Source of the DNA: Spinacia oleracea
Taxonomy: Eukaryota; Streptophyta; Magnoliopsida; Caryophyllales; Amaranthaceae
Length of the DNA stretch: 64,000 bases
Assembly (NCBI RefSeq): GCF_020520425.1
Contig: NC_079487.1
Span: forward strand, 129,044,385-129,108,384
Direction of reading: 5' to 3'
Position 1 is the stretch's first letter, and every line of letters begins with the position of its first letter. Position numbers and translations under genes: made by a program. The notes beneath the pieces were generated by a model. That model was given only the letters and a program-made list of their open reading frames with translations, did not search any database and was not told the DNA's origin. Below, one piece after another: positions 35,221 through 48,127 of the stretch.

Positions 35221-35642
35221 GTCCAGGCTAAAACAATGTTTTACTATATACCAAAAACAGCATTGTAGTAAAATTCAACAACATAATAGTCAAATTACTG
35301 CTACACCTTCGACTACGAAAAACAACATATTTTGCCCTTAGAATTATGGAAAGTACTACAGGTTAGAACTTCTCCATTTGAAACATGAACAAATTTACTC
35401 CTACATCAAATCTCAAGTTTCATCAAAGAAACTTTCTCATGGAATGAATATCCAAACATCTAAAACACCAACTCCCAAAAGCCATAAGTTATACCCATCC
35501 AATGAAATGAATTCGCCCAACGATTTCTTTACCCAAAGTTTCCTTGTTCTCTATTCACTTAATCTGTATTTTCATCTGTCCCCCTTCCCTTCACATGAAT
35601 TTGGTTGTTTCCAGTTACTTTACAGTGCTATGAAACCCCCTT

Positions 35643-38600
35643 TCAAACTGCTCTTATTCTATCCACCCAATCCACACTACGGCGACCCTTCTCAAACTGC
35701 ATATCAATGCTTTTTCGAGACCTGTCGTGATATTCTACACTTCTCCGGGACTTCTCCAGCTGCTCAAAAGGTAGGTTCAATTTTTCGAGCTTATTGATGC
35801 TGCTGGCTTTATACTCATGTATTTTCATCATTTCTGGACGGTCAGTGCTTTTCCTTGGTTTCTCTCTCCTGTCAATACTTTTCCTTGGGGCATCGTAACA
35901 GTCGGTGCTCTTTCGTGATTTTTCAGGCCTGTCAACACTTCTTCGTGAGACGCTGTGCCTCTGGGAAGGAGGTTTCTCCATGGTGGATACAAATTTCTTG
36001 AGATGTTTGATATAGTCAGGGTAAAGTTCCAAGTCACAATGACTTCCTCCTTTAAGCCATAAGGGTTCATATTTTTCTGGGGACATTTCCCACAATGTTT
36101 TACCATGTGAAAAATCAACTACATCATCAGCCGTTCCCTGTATAGTATGACATAGCAGAGTTAACAGATACCCCAAGAAAAAGGAAGGCAATCAGAATAC
36201 AAGGAATGAGAATTCTCCTAACAATGCAGAATCATCATTTGTCACAGCATTATTGACTCAAAAGATTTGGTTAAATGGTTCAATAAGTCTCATTCAGTCA
36301 TTTGATAACTTTTTTCACTCAAAGATCTTTGCATAAGATAAAAGCCAAGACCTTATCAATGTTCAAATAATTTTTCACATTGAAATTGAGGAGCCAGAGG
36401 TGAGAATTGATGCTTACATGAATTACCAGAACAGCACACTTCACCAATGGAATTTTATCGATATTCTGCACAGAAGAATCACAAAATTATATTACAGGCA
36501 GTAGTTACATAAACTTAATCACACAGGAAATGGTGAAGCAATGATAGACCTTGTAGATGTCAAACCAATAAGTGCGCTTAACAGGATACATGACTCTCAA
36601 GCCTGAAAGGATAGGACTATGCAGAACAACTGCCCTTAATCGGGGTAAGCGAGAGGCAAGATCCAAAGTGGGGCCACTGCCAACAGATTGACCATATAGA
36701 ATGATATCTTCCTGCTTAGCACCATAGTTCTCTTCAAGACACTTATATGCAGCTTCAATGTCCGCATATGTGTTATTCTCAGTCGGCTGTAAAGAAACAT
36801 AAGTAGTTACTCTCTGGGTACTCAATCACTTTTCTTTCCTTTTTTTTTCTTTTGACAAAGTAACTAACCAATTCAAAAGGTTTTCATATCTTTTTCCTGG
36901 TAAATAACCAATTTAAAATTAACTCCGAGTTACCTTTCCACTTGATTGTCCATACCCAGAGTAATCATACCTGCAATAACAAATTTACTTCAGGTTAATA
37001 AGCTATTTGCTTCTCTTTGCATAAAGCTCTGCTTGTACACTCAGAACAGCAGCAAAATTCTCAAGACAAAGTCAGCCTTAAGCAGTTGGAAGTATCAGGA
37101 TCTAAAAATGTATTCAACTCGTCACTGAAACCAATAGGAATTAGGAAGTTTGTATCTGCACTCATTTTAATAGGTTGTTGAGGTCTTTCTTGAGTTCTTG
37201 TTGTACATGATTTTATATCATCTCCATGCAACAAGGCATGAATTGAAAAAGGGAGAAATGAAAATGGGGATATTTTAATTTTCTCAAACCTCTCTCTTCT
37301 TGAAGACAAGAAGTTTGAATAAGGCTTTATCAAACAAGATTTTTAGGATCCATCCCATACACTCCCTTCACTCTTCATGCTAAATCATCCGACAAGTTAA
37401 AAGAGAATTCTGATATGTTTTCCCTCTATTCTCACACAATCACGCCCTACCAAATAAACAGTTGCAACTAGTATAAATCTAAAAGGCTAAAAGAAACAAA
37501 TGATTGATAAAATTTATGCACACTCAAACCAGCACAATGTTGAGGACAGCAATAACATGGGTTACCAACCTCCTATCATGCCTATGGGCTATGGGGTAAG
37601 TGGAAGTTCATGTTATAACTTCAATGGAGCTTCATCTCAGCAAATGTTGTAATTATCATTCATACTCGGATAGAGCGTGTGATCCCGAAGATTTATACTA
37701 CAACAGCTGAAGAATTTAATTGGAGATAACTGATAATTAGGAAGAATAAGAGCCACTCCCACTCAATATCGCTGACTATATTAGATTATGAACATCCCTC
37801 AACTAGTTTGGTCAAGTAATTAGAAAAGGAATAGCCAATCAACCAGCAAACAAAGTAGAGGAAATCATAAAGAGAGTTCTGCAAGGGAACATAGGAACCC
37901 TTCAACTGTATTAGTTTCTACTACATCAGAAGACAGTTCTCAGCATCAAGTATGCTCAATTATTATTTTCGAAATGAAAAAGACGATGCTTAAATTGCTT
38001 TAAAGTGTTGACATACAACCCTTTCTCACAAATAAGCTATACACCTCCTTCCACTCTGTATGACGATAATAGAACCGCGCCAAATCTAGTTTATCGGTAG
38101 AAGACCAAAATGACAACCTGGAGAGAGACAAGTCTTCCCTAAACAGAAAAGAAGAAAGAAAATTGGGACACTGATAGACAATGACTTGACACACAAGCAG
38201 AGATCAAAACATGGCAGCCATCAGCATCCAAAATTACTCGAGCAGTCAAGATTTATTGTATACCAAACAACTTCCAAACATTATCCAATTTTACAGCCTT
38301 CCATTATGAAGATCACTAATCTAACCCAAATCAAGACATCAACCAAATTCTCATTGTTTAGCTGATTGAAACTCCTCATTTAGCTTAAACGCCATCATTC
38401 AACGAATAGGCGTAAAATTAGTCCATGGGCAAAAGATCAAACTAAGATTCAGCAATTCCAACAATCATCTAACTGAGCGGAGAAAAAACCCAAGTCAATA
38501 ATCTCTCTCCAACTATCAATTAATCACCAAAAAAAGGTGAACCCATTTCTATTTTCTTTTTCCCCCAGCTGATTTCCCAAACCCCCCTAAATCGTAAAAT

Positions 38601-39112
38601 CCCTAATCAACATAAAAACAAACAATAACAGCAAAAACATCACCAGCCACAAATTAACAATTTCCAAACAATGTAACCCTGGTTATTCACGCAAAAAATT
38701 GACAACAACCCAGAAAAATTAAACAAAATCCCAGAAATCCAACGCCCACAAAACAACCAGTTAAGCACGAGAGAGAAAATATAAAATTGGGAAATCAAGA
38801 ACATACGTACCCCATAATATTAACCTTCAAATGGATGCTCAACTCAATGAAAAGCTCATACATCTGGCCAATATCAGCAGCATTCCCATGAGAGTAAAGA
38901 ACAGTAGAAGTAGCCATTGGATACCTCACATACACAGCAACGATCTCAGTGTTCCTTCTTGTTGGGATCTTCAAAACGTCGACGTTTTCCCTGTGAGGGT
39001 AAGGCTCTAGAAGCTGTAAACCTGTTGATTCATCTTTAGACACTCTGTATGAAGGTGGGTTCGGTGGGAAAAACGCGAATTTCGCCGCCATTGATGACGT
39101 CACACCTCCCAT
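35643..39112 (-). CDS. ABHD17-type alpha/beta hydrolase with repeated R-[RK]-S tail
   Basis: Five exons on the minus strand: 39112-38811, 36970-36934, 36786-36550, 36465-36418, 36137-35643. All GT-AG, in frame, 372 residues. The hydrolase fold spans about 10-262. Nucleophile Ser147 is in GQSVG, acid Asp212 in [12 protein letters not shown], base His241 in [22 protein letters not shown] supplies the oxyanion loop. Animal ABHD17 enzymes remove palmitate from membrane proteins; the same activity here is inferred. Instead of the animal N-terminal cysteine cluster, the protein starts MGGVTSS, which fits an N-myristoylation signal. The tail (about 265-372) contains seven R-[RK]-S-[VTI]-[DE] units spaced 8-40 residues apart, possible kinase or 14-3-3 sites. 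Intron 1 is 1.84 kb. The leader is very CT-rich. Confidence 0.92.
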
Positions 39113-39129
39113 CTCTCAAGATTTCTCTC

Positions 39130-39400
39130 TCTAACTTCCTCTGTTTTTTTTTTCTTCTTTTTCTTCTTCTTCTCTGTTTTCTGTTTCTGAGAAAAGAGGG
39201 ATTAACTTTTTGTGGATCTTTACCCTTTTTCTTTTTTAGGTTTTCTTTAGCTCTGTAGAATTTGAGCAAGGCGGAACAGGCGGTGGTTGGTGGTGGTGGA
39301 AGTGGTGGAAGTGGTGGTTGATGCGGGTGGAGGAGGGAAAAAAAATAGGAGAGAGAAAGAAGAGGGAGGGAGGGAGGGAGGGAGGGAGGAAGGGGGAGAA
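39130..39400 (-). repeat. CT/GA-rich leader-promoter region including (GGGA)n
   Basis: Upstream of the hydrolase start codon the minus strand is almost pure pyrimidine blocks (TTTCTTCTTTTTCTTCTTCT) and the plus strand has a (GAGG)n microsatellite at 39362-39390. GA/CT-rich leaders are frequent in plant core promoters. No TATA box was found. Confidence 0.6.
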
Positions 39401-39868
39401 GTAGCAAGTTGGCAATGGAGTGTGGTCACATGTAAGAAAGTGGGGGGAGATTATAATTTAATTTTTATCTGTAATACAAATTTATTTTTATTTTTAAAAA
39501 TATTTGTCACTTTTTCATTTTAATTTTGTTTTAAATGTTGTTACTTTTTTTTTTATAAATAATTACAAGTACCTTTTCTTTCTTTCTTTTGTTACATAAA
39601 ATATTAAAATGGGTAGAAGTTTTACAGGTTGTTAATTTGTTATGTAGTAAATCATCATGTACACATTTCATTATTTTTGGCTATGGAAGAATTTTTGTTT
39701 GGTCATTTTTGGCCTTTTGGATTGAAGGACGGAAACTTGGGGAAGGCAAGCTCATAGTGTCATAAGGTTGTACGTCAATGTTCTAATTACTTAATTTTTA
39801 CTTATTTATAATTCTAATAAAAACTAAATACACGCATATTTTATTTAAATGTTGCATTACAAATCTAC

Positions 39869-39897
39869 TAGCTTTTATGCGCCAATGCGTGCAAAAT
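39869..39897 (-). mobile_element. Helitron-like 3' terminus (candidate), reverse strand
   Basis: On the minus strand, TGCACGCATTGGCGCATAAA is followed by AGCTAG and T: an imperfect palindrome, short AT spacer, then CTAG|T. The arrangement mirrors the candidate at 29806-29834 on the other strand. The rest of the element is not visible. Confidence 0.35.
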
Positions 39898-41790
39898 ATC
39901 CCATATGATTGATTATAATCCTACTTATGAAGTCATATTGATCTTACTTTTTTTAAAAGTAAAGTCATATTAATCTTAAATTACTTTTTATTGTTGAAAA
40001 AAAGATTTGTTGATTTAAATTGTATGATTGATTATTTCCCTAAATATTTTTTTTTTCTTCAACATTGTCAAACATGCAGATTTTTAGCCCGAATTAGGCT
40101 ATTTCCTTAAATTATTTTCATACCAATATGATCTCGTTTATAAAAATTACTACATTTAAATTTTTTTGTTTTTTGTTTTTACTTTTTCTTAGTTGTACAA
40201 AATTATGAGATTTATGGTCAATTAAATGTTTTCCTTAAATTAATATTTGTCCCTTTTAAAAAAAAATTATTCTTTATTATCGTCGTATTGTTGGTTCAGC
40301 TTATATCTCTATGAGTTTCCCCTCTACAGTTTTATAATATTACAAAAATTTGACAACAATTCAATAAGATGTGATGTTAAATCCTTGCAACAAGCTCTAT
40401 TTAATTTCTTATTGTTATCGTGTTTTACCTCTAAGGCAACGCTTTCACACATCGCTACAAATCCCGTAAATCAACTTAAGCACATTTCACTCATGGATTA
40501 TTGTTTTTAACCGAGATTAATTAGAAACCAAATGATAAAGTTTATCAAGAGGACAACTCTTGACATAGTCTAAAAGGTCAAACAAACACATGGTGAGATA
40601 ACATATTCTAGTTCAGATTAGCCTCCCCAAAAAAAAGTTAAAAAAATTAACAATAATAATATTATTATTATGTGAGCAAATCAACAAGTTCTTGGATCAT
40701 TTGAATAATGAATTAGTTGTAAATAACAAAGGGTTTTGCATAAGAATATGAGGAGTATGTTGGTGACATTCAAGACATTTTCCTCGAGATAGGATTTTTG
40801 TGGGTTTTCATTTTTGTTTTGTGTCCTTTTATTCCTATTAGAATATGGTTTTAGCTCCCTTTTCCACCTACCAAAACAACACATATGAGCTCTCTCTTCT
40901 GATTTTTAAAAACACAAAAACAAATATAAATTGGACCCATCTTAATCCATAAATTCCGTTTTTTCCCTCTTAAGGATGCATAATTATCTCATAACCTTGT
41001 GTGTGGAATAAGGAATTTGGTATAGAAACTATAAAGGAAAATGCGCCTATTCGTAAATGTTGTGAACGAGATTTGACCGTTAATATTGATTTTCAAAGCT
41101 TAACCAAATACGGCTATCTTTTGTTTTTAGACGAACTAAATCTAGTTAACATGGACCCTTTTTGCGATTTGTAACAAGTGACAACCTTATTTGCGTTACT
41201 AAAATACTCTTCCACATTGTTCATCTCTGCCAACGGGGGGAAATAATTAAATTAAATCGGAGTACAAAATTCCGAGGCTCCTTTTTTAGGGGCCTTGTGC
41301 GGTCTTCCACCCTTCACCGGCCCAAAACCACCCTGTAAAAGAATTGATTTGTTTTAGATGAACTAATTAACCATTTAGATGGAAGCTGATACCCATGGGG
41401 TATATGTAGCCTTTTCGCATTTAGACTGTAGGCTTAAATATACAATTTTCTCCTTGAACTAAGTGATAAAGAAAGAAAGTTACATATTCTACCGAATTGA
41501 AAGATAATGATTGATTAAACCAGGTCGTTTTTGCTGAATTTCTTGAATGAAAGTAATTCCTTATCGTACTTATTTACTTAAAATGTTATGGATAAATAAT
41601 GTCTCAATTATTAAGTGATTAACGTCAAAATCAACTTCCTCCATTTTGGTTTATACTATTTAAGTCTAGAAATTGAAAGACAATTGGATTTACACCGCAA
41701 ATAGTATTAGGTTGCTATCACATAGTTGGCTGATGGATCACCTTTATGGCGTTATACTTCAGTCACTAGAACAGGGATGGAGTGTGATTA

Positions 41791-42306
41791 GTAGGGTTGA
41801 GCGAAAAGTAAGGTTATCATCTGAACCGGAACTTGTTAGGAACCTGTAGTTCGAACCGAGACCTGTTGTGCAAGTTTCGGGTAACAAAATTGAAAACTTG
41901 TTGCAACAGATACCGGTTCTGATTCTCAATTTAGGGTACCATGTACACCAATTCTAATATGAAATGCCCAAAATAAAGGACCAAACCACATAAAAATGCT
42001 TCATATGCCCAAAATACATATACAAAAATCCAAGCTAATTTTTAGAAAATATAATATAGAATTACAATTTAAACTCAAACTATAAAATAATCTAATCACA
42101 AACCACAAGTTAACAATATTTGTTTTAAAATTTTAAAATGACAGGGTATCTTAAACCGAAACTTGTTGGAACAGGTTTTGATTTTGGTTCTCATTTTAAG
42201 GAACGTGTTGCAAAAAGTTTCGGTGTTCTCATTTTCAGGAACCTGTTGCAACATGTTCCGGTTCCGAAAATTTTGACAGGGTACCCTATTATGCTAACCC
42301 CGATAT
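41791..42306. mobile_element. Worn hAT-like non-autonomous element (candidate)
   Basis: TAGGGTTGAGC ... GAACCGGAACTTGTT at the left and GGAACCTGTTGCAACATGTT ... ATGCTAACCCC at the right are inverted relatives. Both ends are full of AACCGG/CCTGTTGCAAC words around an AT-rich centre, the same architecture as the other GC-ended elements here. No clean 8-bp target duplication is seen. Confidence 0.45.
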
Positions 42307-43393
42307 TTGCATATTGGTGAGATGGCATCAGGCCGCCTTGACCCAAGGCACGACACGACCTAGCAAGAAAAAAACCATGAAGCATGAATAAGTGAGCCAT
42401 TCTAGGGAATAACGCGAGAAGTCACAACACAACAAATCGTATTAAAATGAGGGAAATTTGATTTAAACACATAAGCAAGACGTGACACAGGGGCTTAATT
42501 AAAACTTGCCTGAGATGAACGTTGAAAATTTCCAGTGTAACACAACATCTATCTGGTACAAACAAATCTAGGACAAAGGTACGCAGACTCAACCTACGTC
42601 CATGTCTAGATATTGGTATCTTTGGTATTACGTAACCAAAGATTGAAATTAATGAAGGGGTCATTTATTTTACATATACGCTAATTAAAATAACACGATA
42701 ACAAACTAAAAGCAAAGATTAATCTAAAACCTCCGAGTTTCATTAGCTCTTAAAAAGTTACACGTAGTAGTACAAGAAAGCAATAAACGCTTAATCATCA
42801 GCAAGATTCTTAAGGCAACTAACCTTTGCCTTCGAAGTTCGAATACACCACCTGTAAAATAAACATTACCTTTATGTTAGGTTGTAGATTTTGTGATATT
42901 TCAAAATTCAAAGGCTTGTATAAAGTTGTAGAAGTTTGATACTTTAGAGAGCGCTAGTAGGTGCTGGGCCGGTGTGTTTACACTTTAAAGACTACTAAGA
43001 TCGACGAACTTAGAAATATGTCGGCCAGATAACCATCGAGCCTTTCGAAGTATTTTACTAAATAACTGCTCTAGGTATTATCGTATTTAAAATAAATAAG
43101 TAATTAATATCGAAATATTAAATTAAATGCTAAGTCTTGATTAATAATATATAGCTATATTACCAACTCAATACTAGCAAAACCAAGTCCAATGCTCCAC
43201 TAGGCCCAATAACCCAAGCCATCTCATATTCAATATATAAATGACATAAGTATATTTAAAGGCAACCAAAACATCATTTTTCTTTCATGGGGAGAATACT
43301 CCTACTGTCCTACACACATAAGTTGAAGACTACTGTCTAACATATATTGTACTATGTACTACGTACTATGTAGTTGTCTAATAGACAAACTAC

Positions 43394-43500
43394 TAATATC
43401 TTGGTTTAGTGGTTAAAAACTTAAAACTGATAACATGTGTACATAGATCGGATAATGTTTTATTCCTCCTTCTCCATTTGTTATTGTATTGTTGCTGAAA
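43394..43500 (+). mobile_element. SINE (family 1), old remnant
   Basis: ATATCTTGGTTTAGTGGTTAA matches the A-box half of the SINE at 19932-20057, and CTCCATTTGTTATTGTATTG its 3' body. The B box is nearly lost. Confidence 0.55.
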
Positions 43501-45174
43501 ATGGTACAAGGCCAACAGCTTATTGATGACGTCATCACCAATAATGAAAAGCTGATCGAAGCATGTTTGTTGTTCACACTTCACTCTGGTACAAAAACGC
43601 TACCATAAAACTGCAAGAAAAAAAGAGAGGTTTGGCATTTGGCATAACTTTCAAAGAACAAGAGCATGTTTGCCTTAGCCCTTAGGCTAATTGATGATAG
43701 AGACGTCACTCCAGTAGACAATGGGCATGCATTTCTTGGTGGGCACACATCCTCATTGTTCCATTCCCATGTATTTATCTGGCCAAGTACATCATCGTCC
43801 ACACATTTAACCTGCACAATTCACTTTGCCTTTGGTCCTACGTCGATCACAACTCGCCAAACTCGATCTCATGACGAGCTAAAATCAACTTTGTGTTTTT
43901 CTTTATAAATTTTAATTCCCACCAAAAACCATCCTAAATGATAATAGGATACTATAAAATAAATAATTATGACGAAAATGAGGATTAGTATTTTTTATAT
44001 ATATAATTAGTATTCCCATGAACATTGATATAAGAGCAGTTTTCTTATATTTTTACACTACAAATTCATTCCAGTTACTACTATTTATTAACGACTACCA
44101 AGTGGCTCGTACTAGGGATATATAATTTTATGGCATTTTTTGTTACTAATGTTTCCTCGAAAGTGACTAGGAATGGGATGGTAGGGTGACTTTCGTTGCA
44201 TGCTGTTGTCTAAGACTAGAGTATGATTTAAAAGTAGCTGTTTCCTGTTGGTCCACAATACGTGTTACCCTTCATGCTTCATTCCGTGGGGCTATCTTAC
44301 TTCAATCACAAGGAATTGTTGCTCCTTTCTCTCACCAAAACAAGGAAATGTCAATAAATTCAGGAAAAATGTAATCATGATTAACAAGATTATAGTATGA
44401 TTATCTTTGTCTACTGAACAAAAATTGAGGATCCACTTCAATGACACGGCGTTAATATTATGTACTCCGTATTGTAATAAACTACGTTGCTCAGACACAA
44501 ACATAAGTATTATGTGATCCAAATTTGCAAATACAACGACACGGATAAAGGAGTTTCTTGACTAATTCTTTAGACACATCTATCATATAAAATGTCGGAA
44601 CAAATCTCACCCCGTAATATTTTACATCAGGATAACTTTTACCTAATTTTTTAAACTTTTAATATATTTTAATTAACCTTTATATTATAAAAAAATTGAT
44701 AAACATTTTAAAGAGTTAAATAATTAATTTTATACATTATTAGTAGTGATTTTAAATAAAAAATCTTTATTACAATAAAAATATACATTATCACCATAAA
44801 ATAGACAACTTTTGGATATGCAAGAGTAACGTTAAAGCATTTTGAGTTAACTTTTACTACGATGTACAATATTTATTATACAATACTTGTAAGTTGTAAC
44901 TACAAAGTACCACAACAGTTAGGGCAAAGTTGACTTTTATGTAACTTAGGTACTCCGTATGTGTCTAAGTTCGTTACACTTTTAACACAAACAGAAAAAG
45001 ATGCGTCCAGATCCTATGGAGTTGTAGGAAACACCTACATTGTACAATTAAGAAAATTTGAGCACTCTATTAGAATTAACGGCCAAAATAGCTGAATTAA
45101 CTCAATGAATAAAAAAAACAAGTGATCATTAGGGCATTACTCAACTGTCAATCCATTACTTTGTATTAAATTTT

Positions 45175-45230
45175 TGTAACGGTCAAACCGATTTAAGGAT
45201 TCCAGGACGGATTTCGGGACAGAGGGAGTA
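45175..45230. mobile_element. Stowaway right end, unpaired
   Basis: GGTCAAACCGATTTAAGGAT...GGGACAGAGGGAG followed by TA resembles the right end of the Stowaway at 75-400. No matching left end was found, so this is a fragment or the left end has decayed. Confidence 0.5.
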
Positions 45231-46779
45231 ATATGTAAAATAATATTTCATCCTCATCATTCTCCTCGCCTGAAACCTATTCCATTACTCAACCGTCGAT
45301 CCATTACTCAACTGTCAATTTCGTGTTTTGCTATCAGAAAGTGCAATTTTCCCGCTGTTTCAAACTTTCAGTTATGAATGATTGTTGCTTCAATTTTTAT
45401 CGACCCCAATTTTTAAGGAAGATACGCATTAATAGTGAAGATTTTGGTGGTAAATATTATGATCCTAGTGATGAAGATATTGCTTGACTCTGCACTGTAG
45501 AGTTTTCCTTTAACTCCAGATAATACCTCAAGGCTGACACAATTATAAAAAAAAATCGCAATTTCATGAATCCAAATAGAAGTTCAACTGAGTTATAAGT
45601 TAACGGCTTATTTCTTCTAAAATATTTGTTCCAACTAACAACATAGTTAAAGAAATGCCTCAGAATGTCAACTGCAAATAAAAAATCTTAAAAAAAACAG
45701 CTTAAACTTTTACGTAATATCTTGAATTGTATTCCGTACTACTTGTACTTGGTAATCAAATATTTATGTTGCGCCAAAGACCTTGCTCTCCATCTCTACT
45801 TCAAGAAATTTGAAGGTTCAAACCTGCTAAAAACAATATTTTCAGAATCGATATAGGTTATCAATAAGGAGTGTTATTGTGTACTAAAACATAGAATTTT
45901 TCTTAACATAATTGATTGCTTTTTAGTCAAACTTCTTAGGGGGTGTTTAGTTTGCCAAACGGAACGCAAATGACAACAAGAAAGGGAAACAAAGGAGAAT
46001 AAAAAGTAAAAAGCGAATGATTACCCTGTTGTTTGTTTTGGACAAAATAAAAAATGCAAATGCATAACCACCATATTAATCTTCCGTTTACAATGCATGA
46101 TTTTAACCTCTTCACTAACGATATATTATGCAATGTGTGTATAGTTCTATACATTAATTAGAGTAAAAAGTTGGAGCAACACGAAGTCGATACAATACCA
46201 ACCCAACCTAAATCAACTTAAACACGGACTCTTTCAGATTAATTTTTCATATTATGCCATTATCTGACATTTTTTATAAATTTTGTGCACACCAAGACAT
46301 CAACATGAGACCAAACACAACATGAGACCAAACACAACGCGAGACCGCGACATGTTTGAAAACTCTTATTGGCATAATAGACCTGATCAGCAAAGACATG
46401 TACTCCAAATAGGTTCAAATATTCAGGAACCAATCCTCAAATACCTTATATGTTGTATGTTGGATATTTGGCGCACTTATAATTTATTTTCTGAAGTAGC
46501 ATGTGGATCTAGGTAACCTCCCCCTAATACCATCAAAATGTAATAGCCGTCTAACATAACTCATTGACTCCACTATGAAGATCCCAAAGTTGCCCATAAA
46601 CCATATGAAACTACTCAAGAACCATGAATTATCACCATAACTCCAGGTAACCTGCTCCGTTGTTCTCAAAGTGTAAGCAAACACCGGGATTTGGAACCAG
46701 CCCTTTTAGACCAACAAATCAAATGCATAGAAGAACCAGAATTCACATAGGCTAAGTATCGGATTTTATTAATAACAAG

Positions 46780-47326
46780 TAGACCTGTCAAACGGGTCGG
46801 TCGGGTCGGGCTGTAAAAAATTATTTCGGGTTCGGGTTGAATCGGGTCGGTCACTTTCGGGTTCGGGTTTACAAATGCTTGTTCAAGACCCAGAACATTC
46901 GGGTTCGGGTCGACCCAACGGGTTGAGAGATTTTAAAACGCGCATTATATTTTCATTAATTTGGGTGCTAAAAATACACAATATGGGCCTAAATTAACAA
47001 ATTTTCCTACACAAGTTTATATTTAGTCAAACTCAACCATAAAATGACGTATAATTCAAATTAAAATCATATTACACACAAAAATAGTAAAAACAACGTG
47101 TTTATTATGCTTAAATTTTCTCATAATCTCATTTATTACTATAAATACAATGATTTTCAATCGGTCGGGTCTAAAACGGGTTCGGTCGGGTTTTGACCCA
47201 TTACTTTCCGGGTTGCTCGGGTTCGGATAAAATCGGGTTACGGGTCACAAAATCTTGTTCAGGACCCAGTATTTTCGGGTCGGGTTCGGGTCGGTTTTCG
47301 GGTCGGGTCCATTTTTGACAGGTTTA
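46780..47326. mobile_element. hAT-like MITE with GGGTCGGG-rich ends (547 bp)
   Basis: Starts TAGACCTGTCAAACGGGTCG and ends TTTTTGACAGGTTTA. The 8-bp duplication ATAACAAG is perfect (46772-46779, 47327-47334). It is the reverse complement of the element at 8393-8940 along its whole length, including the AT-rich centre (for example TTATGCTTAAATTTTCTCAT here). No transposase. Confidence 0.92.
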
Positions 47327-47334
47327 ATAACAAG

Positions 47335-48127
47335 TCACAAGTTTTAATCTTAGATCACAAACATAACACGGTCTGCCAAAGAATAACATGGCATCAAGGC
47401 GATAACCTCTCCTAAGAATATGTTAGACCTTTTGCCACTTCAAGATACATTCCTACACCCAAGAGAAAGATAAACTAAAAAGATCAACTCCAATAACACA
47501 CACACATCCTAACCTATTTTGCGAAGCAAAAGATCCGACAGAATTCAGAAATCATAATTAACCCCCTACACAGGTCAAAGACAAAGCTCAACTAAAACCC
47601 GTAACAACATGAATCATGTCTTTCATGAGCACCCCAAAGTTTATGTTCCTTTTCTTCTCTCTATTATACAAGACCCTGGGAGGCTAGGAGTCCACAACTA
47701 TTGCAAAGAGCATAGAACTATTTATCTTTTGCCGTATGTGCATTTACTATAATACCAAATTGCTCTTTCATTCTTAACTCAGTCAATAATCATCAGAACA
47801 ATAAATCAAAAGAAGATATGAGGTAGTGTTCTCTTCACCTATTTACTTATCTTGTTGCTATGAACTTATCTTAAAAGAAGTTATCTAATCTAAGCTTATT
47901 ACCTGAACTTGTCAACTCTTATCTTATCTTATTAGCCTTGAACTTACTAAGCCTATTGAAACTTACAAAATGTAACCTTCGTTTTTATTAACCCTTATCT
48001 AATCTAAACATCTTAGCCCTTATTTTATTTTATCTAAACTTATTAGCCCTTATTTTATTTTATCTAAACTTATTAGCTCTTATATTATCTTACATGAATT
48101 TATTAACCCTTATAATATCGAACTTGT
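47335..48127. other. Left flank of the repeat array
   Basis: No gene seen. From about 47830 the DNA consists of CTTATCTAATCTAAACTTATT-like words, including three tandem units of about 30 bp (about 48007-48112, around TTAGCCCTTATTTTATTTTA). These words resemble the inside of the Tourist element at 28615, so a worn Tourist copy is possible. Confidence 0.5.

Larger units (their letters stand above)
39430..46779. other. Gene-poor AT-rich region
   Basis: No exon set could be assembled in these 7.3 kb. Recognised pieces are listed separately (Helitron-like end near 39.88 kb, worn hAT-like element at 41.8-42.3 kb, SINE remnant at 43.4 kb, Stowaway end at 45.2 kb). A lone Stowaway-like left end (CTTCCTCCATTTTGG) is at about 41636. 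Two overlapping short frames at 43581-43908 have no recognisable product. Confidence 0.5.

Noticed and set aside
39036-39407. Proline/leucine-rich minus-strand frame of 123 codons
   Set aside because: It reads the CT-rich leader of the ABHD17-type gene in a shifted frame; the low-complexity composition explains it.
41275-41340. GGGGCCTTGTGCGG patch resembling parts of larger plant transposons
   Set aside because: Too short and without ends or coding sequence to assign a family.
45940-46190. GGGGTGTTTAGTTTGCC as a Tourist left end
   Set aside because: No matching right end or TAA duplication could be found.
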